64,000 bases of DNA from Gibbula magus. Lineage: Eukaryota > Mollusca > Gastropoda > Trochida > Trochidae. The notes under the pieces were generated by a model. That model was not told the DNA's origin. It saw only the letters and a program-made list of their open reading frames with translations, and made no database searches. The stretch lies in the NCBI GenBank assembly GCA_936450465.1, contig OW388289.1, positions 81,361,093-81,425,092 of the forward strand, read 5' to 3'. Within the stretch, counting starts at the first letter, position 1, and each line of letters starts with the position of its first letter. A program made the translations under genes and the position numbers. Positions 36,044-49,034 of the stretch are shown here, in pieces.

Positions 36044-39000
36044 ATGGTCGGAATGGCGGGTACGTTGTGTCTCACTTTATGTGGATTATTTGGTGTATTA
36101 TTGAACGTACAAGGTAAGATCCCATAAACATACACCGCTCTATCAACTTAAATAAGTATGTACCTTGTACATAGTATATCTTGTATGGTTTACAGTATCA
36201 CATATACACAAGGCGAAGAAAGAAGTAACAGTATTTACATGAAATGACTGCGCAGTATTCAAGCATCGACACATACATGTATGAAGGGGTAGCTAGTTAT
36301 CTAAACATTTCCTGCTTGATTTAGCAATAATACATTAGAACAACATTTGGACGACAAACAACAGTATACAACTTACCATATCTGTAACACTACACTTCTC
36401 TTCTTGAACCCAATCTATTGTCATGGTCGAGGGAAGATAGCCACTTGTTTACATGTTTACCTGTGCAGAAAAAAACGAGACTTCTTCAAGTTTAGTTCAG
36501 GTGATCCAGGGTAAGGGTATCGGTGTCCTCTGTCGGGATACTACACCCGTCTGGTGTTAACTGGAAACAAATCCTTGTCAGGAAGCTAAATGTGACATTA
36601 AGTATATATTTCAATTGGCTTTGATTCGTGTGGAAATATCACTTGAATATTCATATATATAATTGGTACATTTATCATAATTATTTTTTTCAATGAAAAT
36701 TGAGTAACAGTCCTTATATAAGTAAAGAAACCTTACATGCCCCGGGTACATGCACATGCTAGTATAGTTTGGCAGGAAAGTAAGTAACACAACTATTTCG
36801 TACAATAACTACAAAACCAGGCAAACTAGCAAACCCATCTTTTGCCAATCTTAATGTTATGTTTGTACTTAATAGGATTCTAAATTTGAAAATTTTGTGA
36901 AACGAAATAAAACATCTGTCTATATAACCATCATATGAAATGTGATGTAAACACGCAAGGCTTGCAGAGGGTGGTGTCCAGAGTTTGAAACAGCCGCAGG
37001 TTGCTATTTTAGGATCTGCTACGTCACAGAAACTAGGACAGAGGACGGTTTTGTTTGACACCTCTGGGTATCAGTCTGGGTTCCAAAGCTATGCGCTCCA
37101 AATATATATGGGCGTTACATCTAAATTTAGTAAACGCACGCCTAAGTTGTGATGATTTAATTTCAGACAGATAAACTTCTGTATTAATACTACTTAAATT
37201 CTGTATAAAAACGTACACAAGTTGATGACGTTATTTCATAATACCAGTCTTGCTGGTATATATCTTTGCATCTCTGCTTGAACACTTGAATGAAGCTGTT
37301 CGTGTTATTTACATTTTGAGCCAGCCATACGTGTCCAAAGCCATGAGTAAATAGGATAGTTCTAACGAAAGAAACCCAATTAGTATCATCAGTATCGCCT
37401 AATGTTTTAAGCATTTCATAACTACTTCTTGAGTATCGTGTAGTTGGCTGTTTCATCAATCTTAGTCAGTATGAAATGACCTGACAACGAGCATTAATAA
37501 ATAATGGGAAGCGCCTACATTCAGATAAAACAACTTTGTTCGCAGTTCTGTAGCCAACACGTAACAAGAACTTGCCGAACTTCGAATGTACTTGTTCAAT
37601 ATTTTTGTTAATGTTAATGCCCCATATCTCGGAGCCGTACAGCAAATTCGGTTGGATTTTCCCGTCAAACATCTTCAATGCTGCGTTAACTGGCAGTTCT
37701 TTATATTTACTAATGAAGCGCTTAATGACATGTAAAGCTCGTTCAGCTTGCATAGACAAAATTTCACAGGCTCTAGAAAATATATTTCTGCAAGAGAAAA
37801 TGATACCCAAATATTTATAATATGAAACCACCTCTAGTTTTTGTCCTTTTTGATGCCATCTTTCACAATTAGAAATCTTGCCTCCATTTTTAAAAACCAT
37901 TACTTTCGTTTTACTGATATTTATCTGAAGGCCCCATTTCAAACAATACTCATTCAGGGTATCTATTTTACGCTGTAATTGGACCACAGAGTCGCCTAAA
38001 AGAACGACATCATCTGCGAATAGCAATATTGAAAGATCTCTGATATTTTCGTTTATAAATACACCTCTTGAATCATTCGCATAACAAGTTCTTCAACATA
38101 TAATAAGAAAAGAATTGGTGAAAGTATGCAACCTTGTCTAACGCCGGCATATGTGTCAAATATATCACTCATTTGGGATCTGCCGATTTTAACAGATGCT
38201 CTCACATTGGCGTACATTTATTCTGTAATAGGCGTTGGAGTTTACCATGTATACCTGAATGTAGGAGGACGTATAACAGTTTGGATCTATTGACGGAATC
38301 GAACGATTTCTTAAAGTCAACAAATATACAGTAAAACCTTCCCCCTTTCTTCCGCAGATATTTATGGATAATGCTATTTAGGGTAAATATATGATCAGTA
38401 GTACTGTATTCTTCTCGAAAACCCGCTTGACATTCTGATATATGTTCTCGAGGTGATACCCAGGCCGTAATACGATTATCTATTATAGTAGTAAATATTT
38501 TGTTAAGTGTGTTCAACAGTGCAATACCTCTATAATTATTTGGATCGTCCCTAGCACCTGATTTATGAAGAGTTACAATCAATCCAATATTCCAGGAGTC
38601 CGGAAAGATACCAGTGTCCACATGCTCCATAAAATGATTATCTGTGCTATTCTTATCTTCTGCGAGAAGGGATTAGAAATAATTAAACTTTTTAACTTCC
38701 TTGTTATTCAACACCCGCAAATTTAGTTTAAAACCGACGGCGTTAACGGGTGTTGAATAACAATGAAAACAACTGTTACATTTTTGTAAGAGGTGTGGTC
38801 AGGTCTAAATAAATGTGAATATTTGCAATTGGCGTATTGTGCATTTTCGTGCATTAGCAACAATTTACACGTAAGCCGTACTCTGATTAAAGAAACACAC
38901 GGCGAGGTGCGTTATGTGTTGAATGTTTGATCTGATTTTAATGAGAGTACGCACATAAAACCTCTTCCAAAGAAGGATCCAGAGTTGTGCCGTATAAAAG

Positions 39001-42000
39001 CTGAAGAACGTATATGCTAAAGGTTGAGGAAGTCAACATTGTGGATTGCATCTGAAACGTTCTTTATTTCTTTCTCAAACTGAACTGGCACATGTAATTA
39101 TTCTCATCCTTATGCATCCTTATCTTTCTCTTTTCACATCATTAAATGATGTCGATCCTTTTATTACCCGGCATATAATGCGAGGGTTATAGGCGTTGAC
39201 TCCGTCTGTCTGTCCGTTCGTCTGTCCGTGATCACATCGTTTCGGAGCAGTACTTGAAAACTATTTGACCACACCTCAACAAATTTGGTATAGTGCCTCC
39301 CCATATCATGTATATGGTCCTCTATGGGGTTTGAACTTTATTTTAACTATCTTTTTCTGTTTCCATGGCAACAATTCTGATCTTGTTTATTGGAAGGTTA
39401 GAGTTTCTTTCCTCACCAATCCTCACAAAATTTTGTATACTACCGCCTGATATCATGTAGACGTGCCTTTCGGGGGTTTGAACTTTTTAAACTTTAATTT
39501 GTTTTGTTTTCATAGCAACATTTTGGACATTGTCTTTTAGAAAGGTAATAACTTGGGGGAAGGCGGAGACATCTGTTTTTACGACCTTATAGTTTTAATT
39601 ATATACTGCTTAAACTGATTACTCAACTTATGTGTACTTAAGCCATCTCCCCTGAAGGCTCTTGTTTTAACTGATGTAACAATTTGATAGCTTTGATTGA
39701 CATGATCAACAGGACTGGAGCTAGTGGTCCTCCGCTTGTTTAGGTTGTCCTTTACTGTTACACATTCATTTTGTTAAAAAATATGCAAAAGTATTGGATA
39801 ATAAATCTGAATGATTTGGAAGGTGTGACCTTTAAGAGGGGTAACCATTATGTTACCATTATTATAGATCTGTATACGACTCAGGTATCGATATATACAC
39901 ATTGATTCCTAGTTAATGTAAAGCCTTGAGTCCCAAGAGTGTACAACACAGTCTATATAGCTGATTTCTTCTCTCGTTTAACTTTACTACGCTATATTAA
40001 CTGTATATATATTTATTCACATTTAAAGTATAATAAGAGTACGCGACACTGTTATGTTTTGTGTAGTATAAGACTGCAGTTTTGGCACACAAACACATCG
40101 TAGGTTGACTTGATAGAATAAACCATACGGAGAACAGCAAAGTTACACATACGCTGATTACGATAGTATTGACAAACTTTTAATTGCTATACCCATTTTG
40201 TTTGAATCTATATATAGCTATATTTTATTACTTTCTTTTTTTTCTGTACATTATAGCTCAAGACTACTGCGGAACAACATTTCTGAAATTAACGGACGTA
40301 CACATTTCTCATAGTTATGTAAAGTCCTCCCAGGGGTAAGTGGAATAATTTGATTATATACATTCTGAAACTCCTTTACATAACGTTCGTTTAGATGCTG
40401 TTTGGTTTCTCTGTTTACACTAGCACTAGACAACGATTTGGATACGATATACTGGGATCTAAGTTGTATATTTATGATCGTCGAACTTATTTTTATATAC
40501 GGGTTCATGCGTTCTAAAGGGATAATACGATAGGCGATCACTCAATAACAGAAAGTCTGTCTGGAATTAACATACTCTGACGGTATTATGATGGCTTCTG
40601 TTCTACGTTTCCTTTTATGATTTTTAGCTCTTTCTTACTTTCCTTGGAGTTCATGGAGCCTTCTTGGCTTCCCCTTACACCGGTGTCGCAATGTTGGTAC
40701 AGTAAGGCGACATATTGTACATTACTTCAGTTTCTACAGGAGCAAAGGGAGCACGTTAATTTTGTTTTTCTTACAATCGATCCTTTTACGATGAATTTGG
40801 AAAATACCTACAGGGATGAACAGGTTCGATCCATTCCTGAGAACGTCACGTATAAACGTGTTCTGTTTCAACTCACTGCATACACATTCTTAATGTTACC
40901 GAAACAGACCACAGGGTGGTTGCCTCGAGATGCTCGCACCGAAAGCTTTCGTCTGAGGACACGTGAGTGGCTAACTGAAGTTTTTCTACAACATGGGAGT
41001 ATACGGGTGACCATCAGATCGTTTAGAGGGACACCACGATCAACATGAGTTTGTGTTTGTGCAACGTTTATTCTTCGGAATACGGTCGATTTTAATCAGA
41101 CTGAAAGTTCATTACGTTGTATCACGATTCCTTCTCCCTATGACGCTTGTTGCGCTGTTACAGCCTCTAAACCTTGTACTGATGCCCACACTCTACTACG
41201 TACTCTAGTGCTGTTTCACAACTGAACTCACGGGCAAATGAAACTTTACCAACATTTCTTTAGTGTTATCAAAGTTAACAGATATATCAAATAAAGTGAT
41301 ATACTTTTGACAGACGATTCATTTGACCAAGTTCTGTTCGCAATTCCTCAAAAGTGTTGCGGACAGTATACGTGATGTAATGTTACCCATGGAACTGGGA
41401 GTAAACGTCAATCTGAAGAAAAAACAGGTTTTTTAAAAACAAAAGAGAAGTCTGTATTTTCAAAATTACATGTCTGAAAATGCAGAGTATCCCTTTTGGC
41501 ATCCAGTGGTCTTGATAAACGCTTTCACAGTCGATGTACAAAGTTGGCCGCTAGATGACGTTTTTTTGCGATGTGCTTGTTTTGTTGACTTGGGTATAGA
41601 GAATGTTTTCTCTTTATTTGTCAATGAAGATGGTTCAACAAGTGTTCGAAGGGTGATAAGTCGAACAATCTTGCAAGATAAGGCATTATTCTCAGAAATG
41701 AAGTATCCTGACTGTGATCCTGAGTGTATGGGGTTACATTTACCCGGCGTCATCCTGCAGAAGGGCCGATGGCATTGAATACCCAAACACGCCTGGTAAC
41801 TGTACGTCGGCTGACCACATGTTAGGTCAATGCTGTTGATGACGCCACAGTGACGAAGTGATTATGCAGGTGTAGGTGTAAGTTTTATTGGCGGTAATGA
41901 CGCTCCGTGTTCCTCTTCTCGGACTGTCATTGGTCAGGCCCTCCATCATGGCTGCTGCTTAGTTATTATTGTTTGAGCAGCCGGGGTATATCGTGTTCCC

Positions 42001-45000
42001 GACTGCAGGGAGCATATTGACCTCTTTCTCTCGCTTGTGCGTGCAGTCTTGGTATGTCATTTATTGTCATTAATCTGTTTCATACAGTTTGCCCCCAGCT
42101 TGTCCTTGTTTAGGTGCATTACATTTTTGATGAACACATTTCTTCAAAGTCAATATTTTGGGAGGAAACATACTTTTTCACTGGGTAATTTAACGTTGAG
42201 TACAAGCGATGTTGTTAAATAATGAAAAAAATCCCAATGGAAACACACATTTGATATTTGTTCAAAGAAATTTGCTATAGTTTTTTTATGATGTTCATAA
42301 TTTGGATCTGCTACCCAATTCTCGTGGGTGTCCAAAAGAGTTTACTCTTGGCTATTATCGAAATATAAGAGTTCAAATGATATTAATGTGTTAAAAATAT
42401 ATACACCCTAATTCAAAATCATCGGATCCGTTCCCTAAAGCAATGGTACAGTCAACTTGTACTGCTACCATCAATTGAAAGTGTTTTGAGTACCAGTAAA
42501 CGTGTGTTATGTGGTTATGAAGACACATATCAAATGATTACTTTTCTTTTAATATTGAATCTGAATCTGATGCTTTTTTTCACCTTGGCTTGCAGTATTA
42601 AAGAGTGCCATTCAGTTATAACTTCAACACAGAACAGCGTAGTGTATCTGGAGATAGCTGGTAACTCAACCCTTCAGCCCTGTGCAAACTGCTCCTGTCG
42701 GAATCTCACTGCCCATGATGGTAAGTAGTAATAACTGTACCAAACTGTCCTCTCACCTTCCAGTACACATTTATAGAGAAAAATCTCACTTTCACTCTGT
42801 TCTCGTGACTCCCGCCACCTCTGTAAATGAAATTGTCCTACTCCTTTCTTTTGTATAACTTGTGGCACAAATAAAAAGAAAGTGCGACATATTTCACATA
42901 TTTCACTCTTAGAAGATGAACCCAAAGATTTGTCTAACAAATAGCACTTGGTTATTCCAATTCAATGGGTAGATTCCTGGGAAGTGGGAAGGACCAAAGT
43001 CAGATACCTCTATCTTCTTCGTTGTTTAATTGCCATTGAGTAACTGTCAGGCTTATGGTGAAGCGAGAAACTTTCAAGGTCATGTACAATATGAAGAGCC
43101 AATAGCTAAACTTGCTGTCCACTTTCTGGTCCATTGTGGAAACGTGGCTCTACAAGAGGTTGGACGCCAATGCAAACCACTGCAGGATGAATTAAATGTC
43201 ATGGGAGAAGTCACAAACATGTCCAAAGAATCACCGGGAGTAACTCTTCAGAGCACGTATGAAAAAAGGAGACCAGGACATGATTGATGCTTAGCCCTTG
43301 TCCATTTCATTCACAGGATTCCCTCTTGCTAGAAACATATGATTAAAGTGTTAACACCAATGTTTTGCATTCCATTCAGTTGGCCTTTTGACTGCAGCAA
43401 GAAGTAATGTTTCATGTTTTGTATCAAGAATAAGGTTCATATTTGTAATAATGTCCTTTAATATTAAGGTCAAATAGCAGTTGTCCTATCAGTTATGAAA
43501 TCGTACCGTTTTACATAACAAGCTTCAATACATTCAAGCCAGAAAGTGTGATAGAAACAATTATTTTCAACTGTTCCCTGACAACCTCCCTTTCCTTCTC
43601 ATGAGGGTCACCACTGAGAAATCAAAATATTCTACTGTTACTAAGTTCCTTTGAATACCACGATCATACATTACATGTACGTACATCCTTTGAATTACAC
43701 GACTTCTATTTCAACTTGGTATTAGCATGCCACAAAATGCATGTAGTGCGAGTGACATGTTTCTACAACCCACAGGAGCGGACACTGACAGCAAGGTTCT
43801 GAAGACATTCTGCAGGCCAGGGGATCGCGCCATGAGCAGTGGTAGCTTCCTCACCATCGTCTACAGATCAAACCATCACAGCCATAACAGCAACTTCGTC
43901 GTTTTCGTCAGCAGCAGACAAAGTAACATTTTACAGACTGTCTATACATAGATGTTCTATAAGACCATGTTCAGTAAAATCGCATACCTCATCATCATTA
44001 ATGCTTTCCGCCTGATTCAGTTTCTAAATAAGTCAATGTTTCAAAGTACAATTAATAAAAATAAATATGCATATTGGAATTTGATTAATCATATTTAAAT
44101 TTGATATTGTTTTACAGACCAGTCATTTCTTTACAAAAAGATAATATTTGTTTAAAGTTTCATATTGGTCATTGCTTTTTGAAATGATAAATGATGTACA
44201 AATAATTTTAAAAGGCTGAAACTTTACAAATAAGAATCATCGCACTTACTGATCATCAATGCATTGTACAATATTCTGTCTTTTGCACAAATGGTACAAT
44301 TGTACAATATTTTCAGGCAAGTGTGATGCGGGTTTATCAGCGAGCGAAAACAAGAAGTTCCTTACACTGACTAACGACCCGAGGTTTGTGTCTACATTTG
44401 TAATACTTTAAAAGTGACAATAAGGTACATGTACATGATAAATAAATATATACGAAGGTCCTACTGTACACAGTATTGACTACGAGTGAGCAGTGGCTAT
44501 TTTCAAAGTTTTTAAACATGACATTTGTACCGATATCAGATCAGCAGTACATGCATACGATTTATATTTAAACCATGTGCAGCGGTCCTAAAATCTCTAA
44601 TGTAACTGTCATTGCCGATTATGAGGAACACACGATTTTACAGGAACAATGCAAAATTTGTTGGATATAATTTAGATCATAATGAGTGATCGAGCTACTT
44701 GTGACTCCATTTGAAGGGGTAGACTCATTTGCACGTGCATTGTCATAACAATTGTACATGCGAGACATAATTGATATAGATATTTGTCAAAGTTGCACAT
44801 AAACTTTAAGCAATAAAAACACAAAAAAACAATTAATGTTTATCCCCTGCGTACTTAGTCAATATAATATGATATGTATATGCAAATAAAATTGTAACAT
44901 AAATATATCATGAATACAAACATAATTTTATAAAAAGATTGTGAGAATATGATAAAACTCAATTTCAGAGGTTTCACGTGCTCATGGTACATCAGTGCAG

Positions 45001-47093
45001 ACAGAGACCAAAGAATACGTGTCCGTGTCTTGGGGGCTGGGTTCGAATCTTGTGCAGCCAATCTGAAAGTCTATGACGGTACCTGCACATATTTTGTTTA
45101 ATTTTGTTATTTAAAAAAATGGTAGCAGGGTTGTCTTCCCTGTCCTCTTCGTTTACTTATGAGTGTGTCTGCCCTTTCTTAGAATTCAGCAAAAGAGATT
45201 AGAACAACGAAATGTAATGACAAATTAAAGGTGCATCCATTGTGTTTCATAATTTTTTTCATTAGGCTTTAATACGTTCTGACTCATCATATGTGCTGTT
45301 TACAGTGCAAATAAATTCACTCAGCTTGCATATTCATCCCCTTTCGCCAAATATATCATAATTACTAGTTTCCAATTAAAATCGAGTTACATCATTATGC
45401 ACGTGCAGAAACCGAAACTGCACGCCCCATTTACATGCATAGTAGTTATATGACCTAATAAAAATGATCAACCCATATTAATCATTTTGTCTGGTATAAA
45501 TAAGATTCCCAAATTACGTTTGACTCATTGGCGCACGCCACACGCATTGCAGTGTCCGGTTTTCGACCAGTAATCACTACTTTTACCTTCATATCGTCGA
45601 TATACTAAGTCGAATATCATCAAATTGGTGGTTTTCGGTAACAGTCGGTACTCCCCGATAAAGTAACACCATTTATAACGTTTTGAATATGTGACAACAC
45701 AATGGATGTACCTTTAAGGCACCAGAGGAATATATATATACATAAGGAATATCTGATTTACCAATAAAACGTAGAATGTATTGAGTATTTGTGCAAGGTT
45801 AAGATGGTGTATTTTTAAATACTGACCATTTTCGCAATCTTGTTTTAGATATTCCGATGGTGTCAAACACTCTCATCGGGACAGTATGTGGCCCCACTGA
45901 CGAAGTCTTCAGGAGTGACAACAATAGGATGGTGCTAACGTTCCACAGTACCTTTGAACCAGAAGTCAGAAGCTGGATCAAGCTGGAGTATACTGCCTTC
46001 ACTCCACCACCTAACGGTCAGGTTGCTTTCATTCAACTTGAGTTGAAGTTTACAGATAATGTTCACATGCTTTCGACCAACACATTGGAGGAGAAAACCA
46101 TTCCTAAATTATTTGTTTGTGACGTAAATAGCTTCTAAACCTACATTCCGTTTTGTTAAAGGTAGTATTTATAAAGAGTCTAATGTAGAATTTATGGCAT
46201 GTAGATGTTTTGGGACAAAATCGGACAGTTCATCCTTACTTGAGGTGAGGGCTGGGATATTAGTTGTGCAGTGGACCATGACTTTTTGTTTAAGCTGTAG
46301 AAGTTTGCGCATGTAGAAGTTATGGCATGTAGCCGTTTTGAGACCAAATCGGACTAGTCCATCCTTACATGAGGCAAGGGCTGAGATATTAGTTGTGCAG
46401 TGGACCATGACTTGGCATGTAGACCTTATGGCATGTAGACATTTTGGGATCGTACCGTGAGTATTGATCAGCTAACACTATGATTGTTGCAATGCAGTGA
46501 ACTCAACAATCACAATAAAACAAACAGGGGACCATTTTATTTCTATATCCCGAATCTATATATTTGACATACGTTTGCGCTATTGCTATTGTTTATTTCA
46601 ATCCAAACTTTTCTAATATTTTGTTAGCTTTGCATTGCAACTTCTACAAATATATAATTTTACTCATAAAAAAACGCGTTTGATCGACTTGTGTTAACCC
46701 TTTGATAACTTTCGGGTTTTTCTTCCAGTTCCGGAACCCAAAGTTTCCCCTCATTTTCAAAACACAACGATATGGATCTGTGTTGGAATACTGTCCTCTA
46801 TCTGCATGATCGCACTGGCTGTGTGTACGGCTGTTGTCAGGATGAAAGGGGCCAGGTCACGGGCACCTGCAGACAGTATTGGTTCCCAGAACCATCCAAC
46901 CATGGCATCCATGGGTCCAGCATCCCTCCCCTCGTATGATGACGTCAGGACCCTACCATCGTACGATGAGGCCATGAAAACAGGAAGCACCGACTCCCTT
47001 GTATATGAAGAGCCTCCAGCCTATGAAACTCTGTGTGTCGCATCGTTAAATGTCCACACACGGTCCGGAATTGATCTTACACGTGAATCCTGA
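36044..47093 (+). CDS. Two-CUB-domain type I membrane protein with PY-motif cytoplasmic tail
   Basis: Eight exons: 36044-36113, 40257-40335, 42596-42720, 43776-43922, 44317-44383, 44969-45078, 45849-46016 and 46729-47093. Phases chain exactly (1,2,1,1,2,1,1), giving 376 residues. Exon 1 is a signal peptide (MVGMAGTLCLTLCGLFGVLL). Exons 2-4 form a first CUB-like domain (DYCGTTFLKLTD; CRNLTAHDGADTDS; SNFVVFVSS). Exons 5-7 form a second, clearer CUB domain (GFTCSWYISADRDQRI; CAANLKVYD; GTVCGPTDE; NRMVLTFHST). The two domains share the 1-2, 2-1, 1-1 exon pattern, which supports internal duplication. Residues about 270-292 span the membrane. The 84-residue tail has LPSYDDV, LPSYDEA and EEPPAYETL (Y325, Y334, Y354), which are WW-binding PY-type or tyrosine signals. 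A receptor or adaptor role at the cell surface is inferred. Intron 1 contains an antisense LINE. The ligand is unknown. Confidence 0.85.
36496..36561 (-). CDS. Possible terminal coding exon on the - strand
   Basis: After a - strand acceptor (GGATTTGTTTCCAG) only phase 0 is open, reading LTPDGCSIPTEDTDTLTLDH then LN and a stop. Third positions are mostly C or G, as in the neighbouring real exons. It could be the acidic end of a membrane-protein tail. No partner exon was identified, and it lies within intron 1 of the CUB gene on the opposite strand. It may be chance. Confidence 0.3.
37033..38660 (-). pseudogene. 5'-truncated non-LTR retrotransposon (LINE) reverse transcriptase remnant
   Basis: Frames at 38630-38202 and 38026-37466 (- strand) carry reverse-transcriptase motifs in order: NNYRGIALLNTLNKI, FREEYSTTDHIF, CIFVDFKKSFDSV and the catalytic FADD box (MLFADDVVLLGDS), followed by WGLQINISKTKVMVF. 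The frame is broken between them. A further piece (37218-37033) includes QLRRAFTKFRCNAH, typical of the LINE ORF2 C-terminal region. The endonuclease domain is missing. It is an inactive copy in antisense inside intron 1 of the CUB gene. The clade was not resolved. Confidence 0.85.
38701..38763. repeat. 17-bp perfect inverted repeat next to the LINE breakpoint
   Basis: TTGTTATTCAACACCCG (38701-38717) and its inverse (38747-38763) flank a 29-base loop. The hairpin lies about 50 bases from the truncated 5' end of the LINE. It may be a small foldback element. Confidence 0.75.
39165..39580. repeat. Dispersed repeat with GTCC tract and ~147-bp internal units
   Basis: It begins GGCATATAATGCGAGGGTTA and passes through CTGTCTGTCCGTTCGTCTG. 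Two diverged units follow (GGGGTTTGAACTTT at about 39326 and again ~147 bases later). There is no coding sequence. The layout resembles 12.7 kb and the 19-24 kb repeats. Confidence 0.6.
40617..41103 (+). mobile_element. Remnant related to the MULE-like TIR family, with a 143-codon open frame
   Basis: The right end, GTCGATTTTAATCAGACTG (ending at 41103), is the same terminal repeat as in the 444-bp element at 22.7-23.2 kb. An open frame at 40617-41048 contains LPRDARTESFRLRTREWLTE, which lines up with LPLVSRTESICWASFDWL in that element. This is probably an internal or coding fragment of a longer family member. A left terminus was not found. The protein is not recognised. It sits in intron 2 of the CUB gene. 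Confidence 0.45.
46191..46440. repeat. Two-unit tandem repeat (~125 bp) in the last intron of the CUB gene
   Basis: Units starting near 46194 and 46322 share TTATGGCATGTAG, CATCCTTACWTGAGG and ATATTAGTTGTGCAGTGGACC. A third partial unit starts near 46428. Confidence 0.8.
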
Positions 47094-47421
47094 ATTATGT
47101 TGTCTCTTTCTTCTTCTTAAAACATACACGTATATACCTTGAATAGTCTGAAGCAGCAAGGTGAGATTGTTCCTATTGAAAATGTTGGCCATATTTATTT
47201 CTTCGTTTAGATATGTGTTCAAAGAATATGAACAAGTCTTGTCATTATGATGTCAAAATGCTGAACGCGTACATACAATTTCTTTATTAAAAATTACTGT
47301 CCAAACTCAAACAGGTTGAAAGCGATTGTGGTTCCAACACAACAACTGTATTTTAAAATGACTAACTTGTAAAGACGGATTTTGTCTATCACAACTCGTT
47401 CGTTATTGACAATATTTTTTA

Positions 47422-47427
47422 AATAAA
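47422..47427 (+). terminator. Candidate polyadenylation signal of the CUB gene
   Basis: AATAAA lies 329 bases after the stop codon, in an AT-rich stretch. Confidence 0.35.
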
Positions 47428-47793
47428 TTAATTAATTTATTTTTGGTTTTAGTCTTCCCAAATGTTTTTAAAAATATGTATGTAGAAAATACGTAAAGGA
47501 GTAAAATCAAAGAGATATTAAAACATTTTTGTAAATTATGCAGAAACAGAGCAGCATCCTGTCCGCTCACGTTTCCATAATACGCTACTCATAATATTAC
47601 CTCATCTAACCGAAGCTGCTGTATTTTTCGCTTGAAGGTTAGTTTACTAATGCATCAACATGTCTGTGACCCAGGGTCAAATATGAGTATAGTACCTTGG
47701 TCAAGGGGACAAAACAAATATCATGTAACTGTTGTATTCAAGCTGTTCAAACTCTCAGAGCTTCCAGCCAAGAAGCGAGTCACCACTTCCGTG

Positions 47794-47876
47794 ATTCTCT
47801 TCCCACAGAGGTTACTCCCTCCAAATTTCCGATCCTAACGGAAATCTGAAGGGAGTAACCTCTATGGGAAGAGAAT
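47794..47876. repeat. 83-bp near-perfect foldback
   Basis: ATTCTCTTCCCACAGAGG ... is inverted at the other end (... CCTCTATGGGAAGAGAAT), with 38-bp arms and a very short loop. It carries no coding content and is probably a miniature foldback transposon. Confidence 0.8.
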
Positions 47877-48019
47877 GGTTACCGATGGCGGTCAAATGAA
47901 CTATACATACAGGATGACCTATATACTCTTGTATTCCTCCAAAGGAGAATAAAAAAGAAAAAAACATGTGCATACAAATTAAAGATACAGCCATTTGGCT
48001 AAATCCTTATTGTTATTGG

Positions 48020-48270
48020 CGTGTTTATTATTTCAAGAATTTTGTCCGCAAGATTCAGCCAAAACGGCTGAAGCAAATTCAACCAAATTTTACTGCTGAT
48101 ATCCATTTATATGGAATAGAACTGCGAAGCTTTTCGGCCATATTGGCCCAGCCATTAGAGGTTCAGTTCGAATCCAAATGTCCATTTTTAACATGAAGAG
48201 AGACACTTAGAGACATGAAACCTTTTCTAAAAGATGCGCAATGGCAATGCGAGTCAAAAGTAAATCATGG
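48020..48270. repeat. Dispersed repeat, first of a pair
   Basis: It is partly homologous to 49035-49275: ATTCAGCCAAAAC, CCATTAGAGGTTCAGTTCG versus TCATTCAAGGTCCTGTTCG, and GTCCATTTTTAACATGAA. The TTCGAATC box suggests a tRNA-like origin. Confidence 0.45.
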
Positions 48271-48591
48271 CTAATTGGTTAGTCATGTGGTTTTGACGCC
48301 ATATTGAATTTTAAACTTTTTCATTTTTTTTACTCCATGCACTTTTGCGGAAATACGACTCTGAAGATATTTGCATCTAAGCACTGAAACTTACATTTAT
48401 TTGCAGCTGAATAACGTTTGTAGCATGTCTCTGTCATGCCATTTCTCAACAACGGAAACTCATAGCATATTGATTAATACATCATCAGAGACACAAAATA
48501 TCACCCTAACTAGATCTTTAGTTTGATAATTCATATGATTAATGAACTTTAAATATTAGAAGTTCATGACTTTTGACTTTCATTTTGAAAT

Positions 48592-48712
48592 ATGAACAGA
48601 GAAAATTCCTACTTTCGTTTTGGCATAATTGTGTTGTTGGGGTCAGTTCTGCTAGACGTTGTAGATTGTGCTATTGTATCGAGAAAAAATGGCTCTTGCC
48701 CAAAATTACCGC
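48592..48712 (+). CDS. First exon of a secreted protein (partial)
   Basis: The ATG at 48592 opens a frame with a charged start (MNRENSYFRF), a hydrophobic core (GIIVLLGSVLLDVV) and a likely cleavage region before AIVSRKNGSCPKLP. It ends at a strong donor, C|GTAAGT (phase 1). NGSCPKLP resembles the start of a WAP-type cysteine domain, but one cysteine is not enough to assign it. No convincing partner exon was found before the retroelement at 51.7 kb. Confidence 0.45.
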
Positions 48713-49034
48713 GTAAGTATAGTGACGATATATACGTAAAAGTAATTCTGATCGAATTTCCAGTCGTGAGAAAGTGTACAAAAATACCGATAATAACACT
48801 GAGATTTTTAACATGGGGGAAATTTTCAAAATGCACTTGGAGTCTTGCAGCTTTTTAAAATGATAAACAAGAACAAATTGTCAATACAAACAGAAAAGTT
48901 AACCATGACCATTTTGTTAGTCTTATAGTTTCGTCTCTACACCAAACTATTCACATACTTTGAACAACAGAGAAAACGCGCGTATAGACTGTGTAAAAGT
49001 CGCATTTCCTTTGTTCTCCTATTATGTGCACTCG

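Noticed and set aside
36377..36424. - strand exon candidate MTIDWVQEEKCSVTDM before a GTAAGT donor
   Set aside because: It ends in phase 0, which does not fit the known exon at 34860. No partner exon was found, and upstream frames are closed.
41466..41786. Overlapping ~100-codon frames on both strands
   Set aside because: There is no recognisable domain, splice context or homology within the window. Mirrored frames on both strands suggest chance.
42534..42595. In-frame ATG and hydrophobic run (MITFLLILNLNLML) directly before the third CUB-gene exon, resembling a signal peptide
   Set aside because: It is the T-rich tract of the splice acceptor read as codons. Exons at 36044 and 40257 chain in exact phase to 42596 and complete the first CUB domain, so the true start is at 36044.
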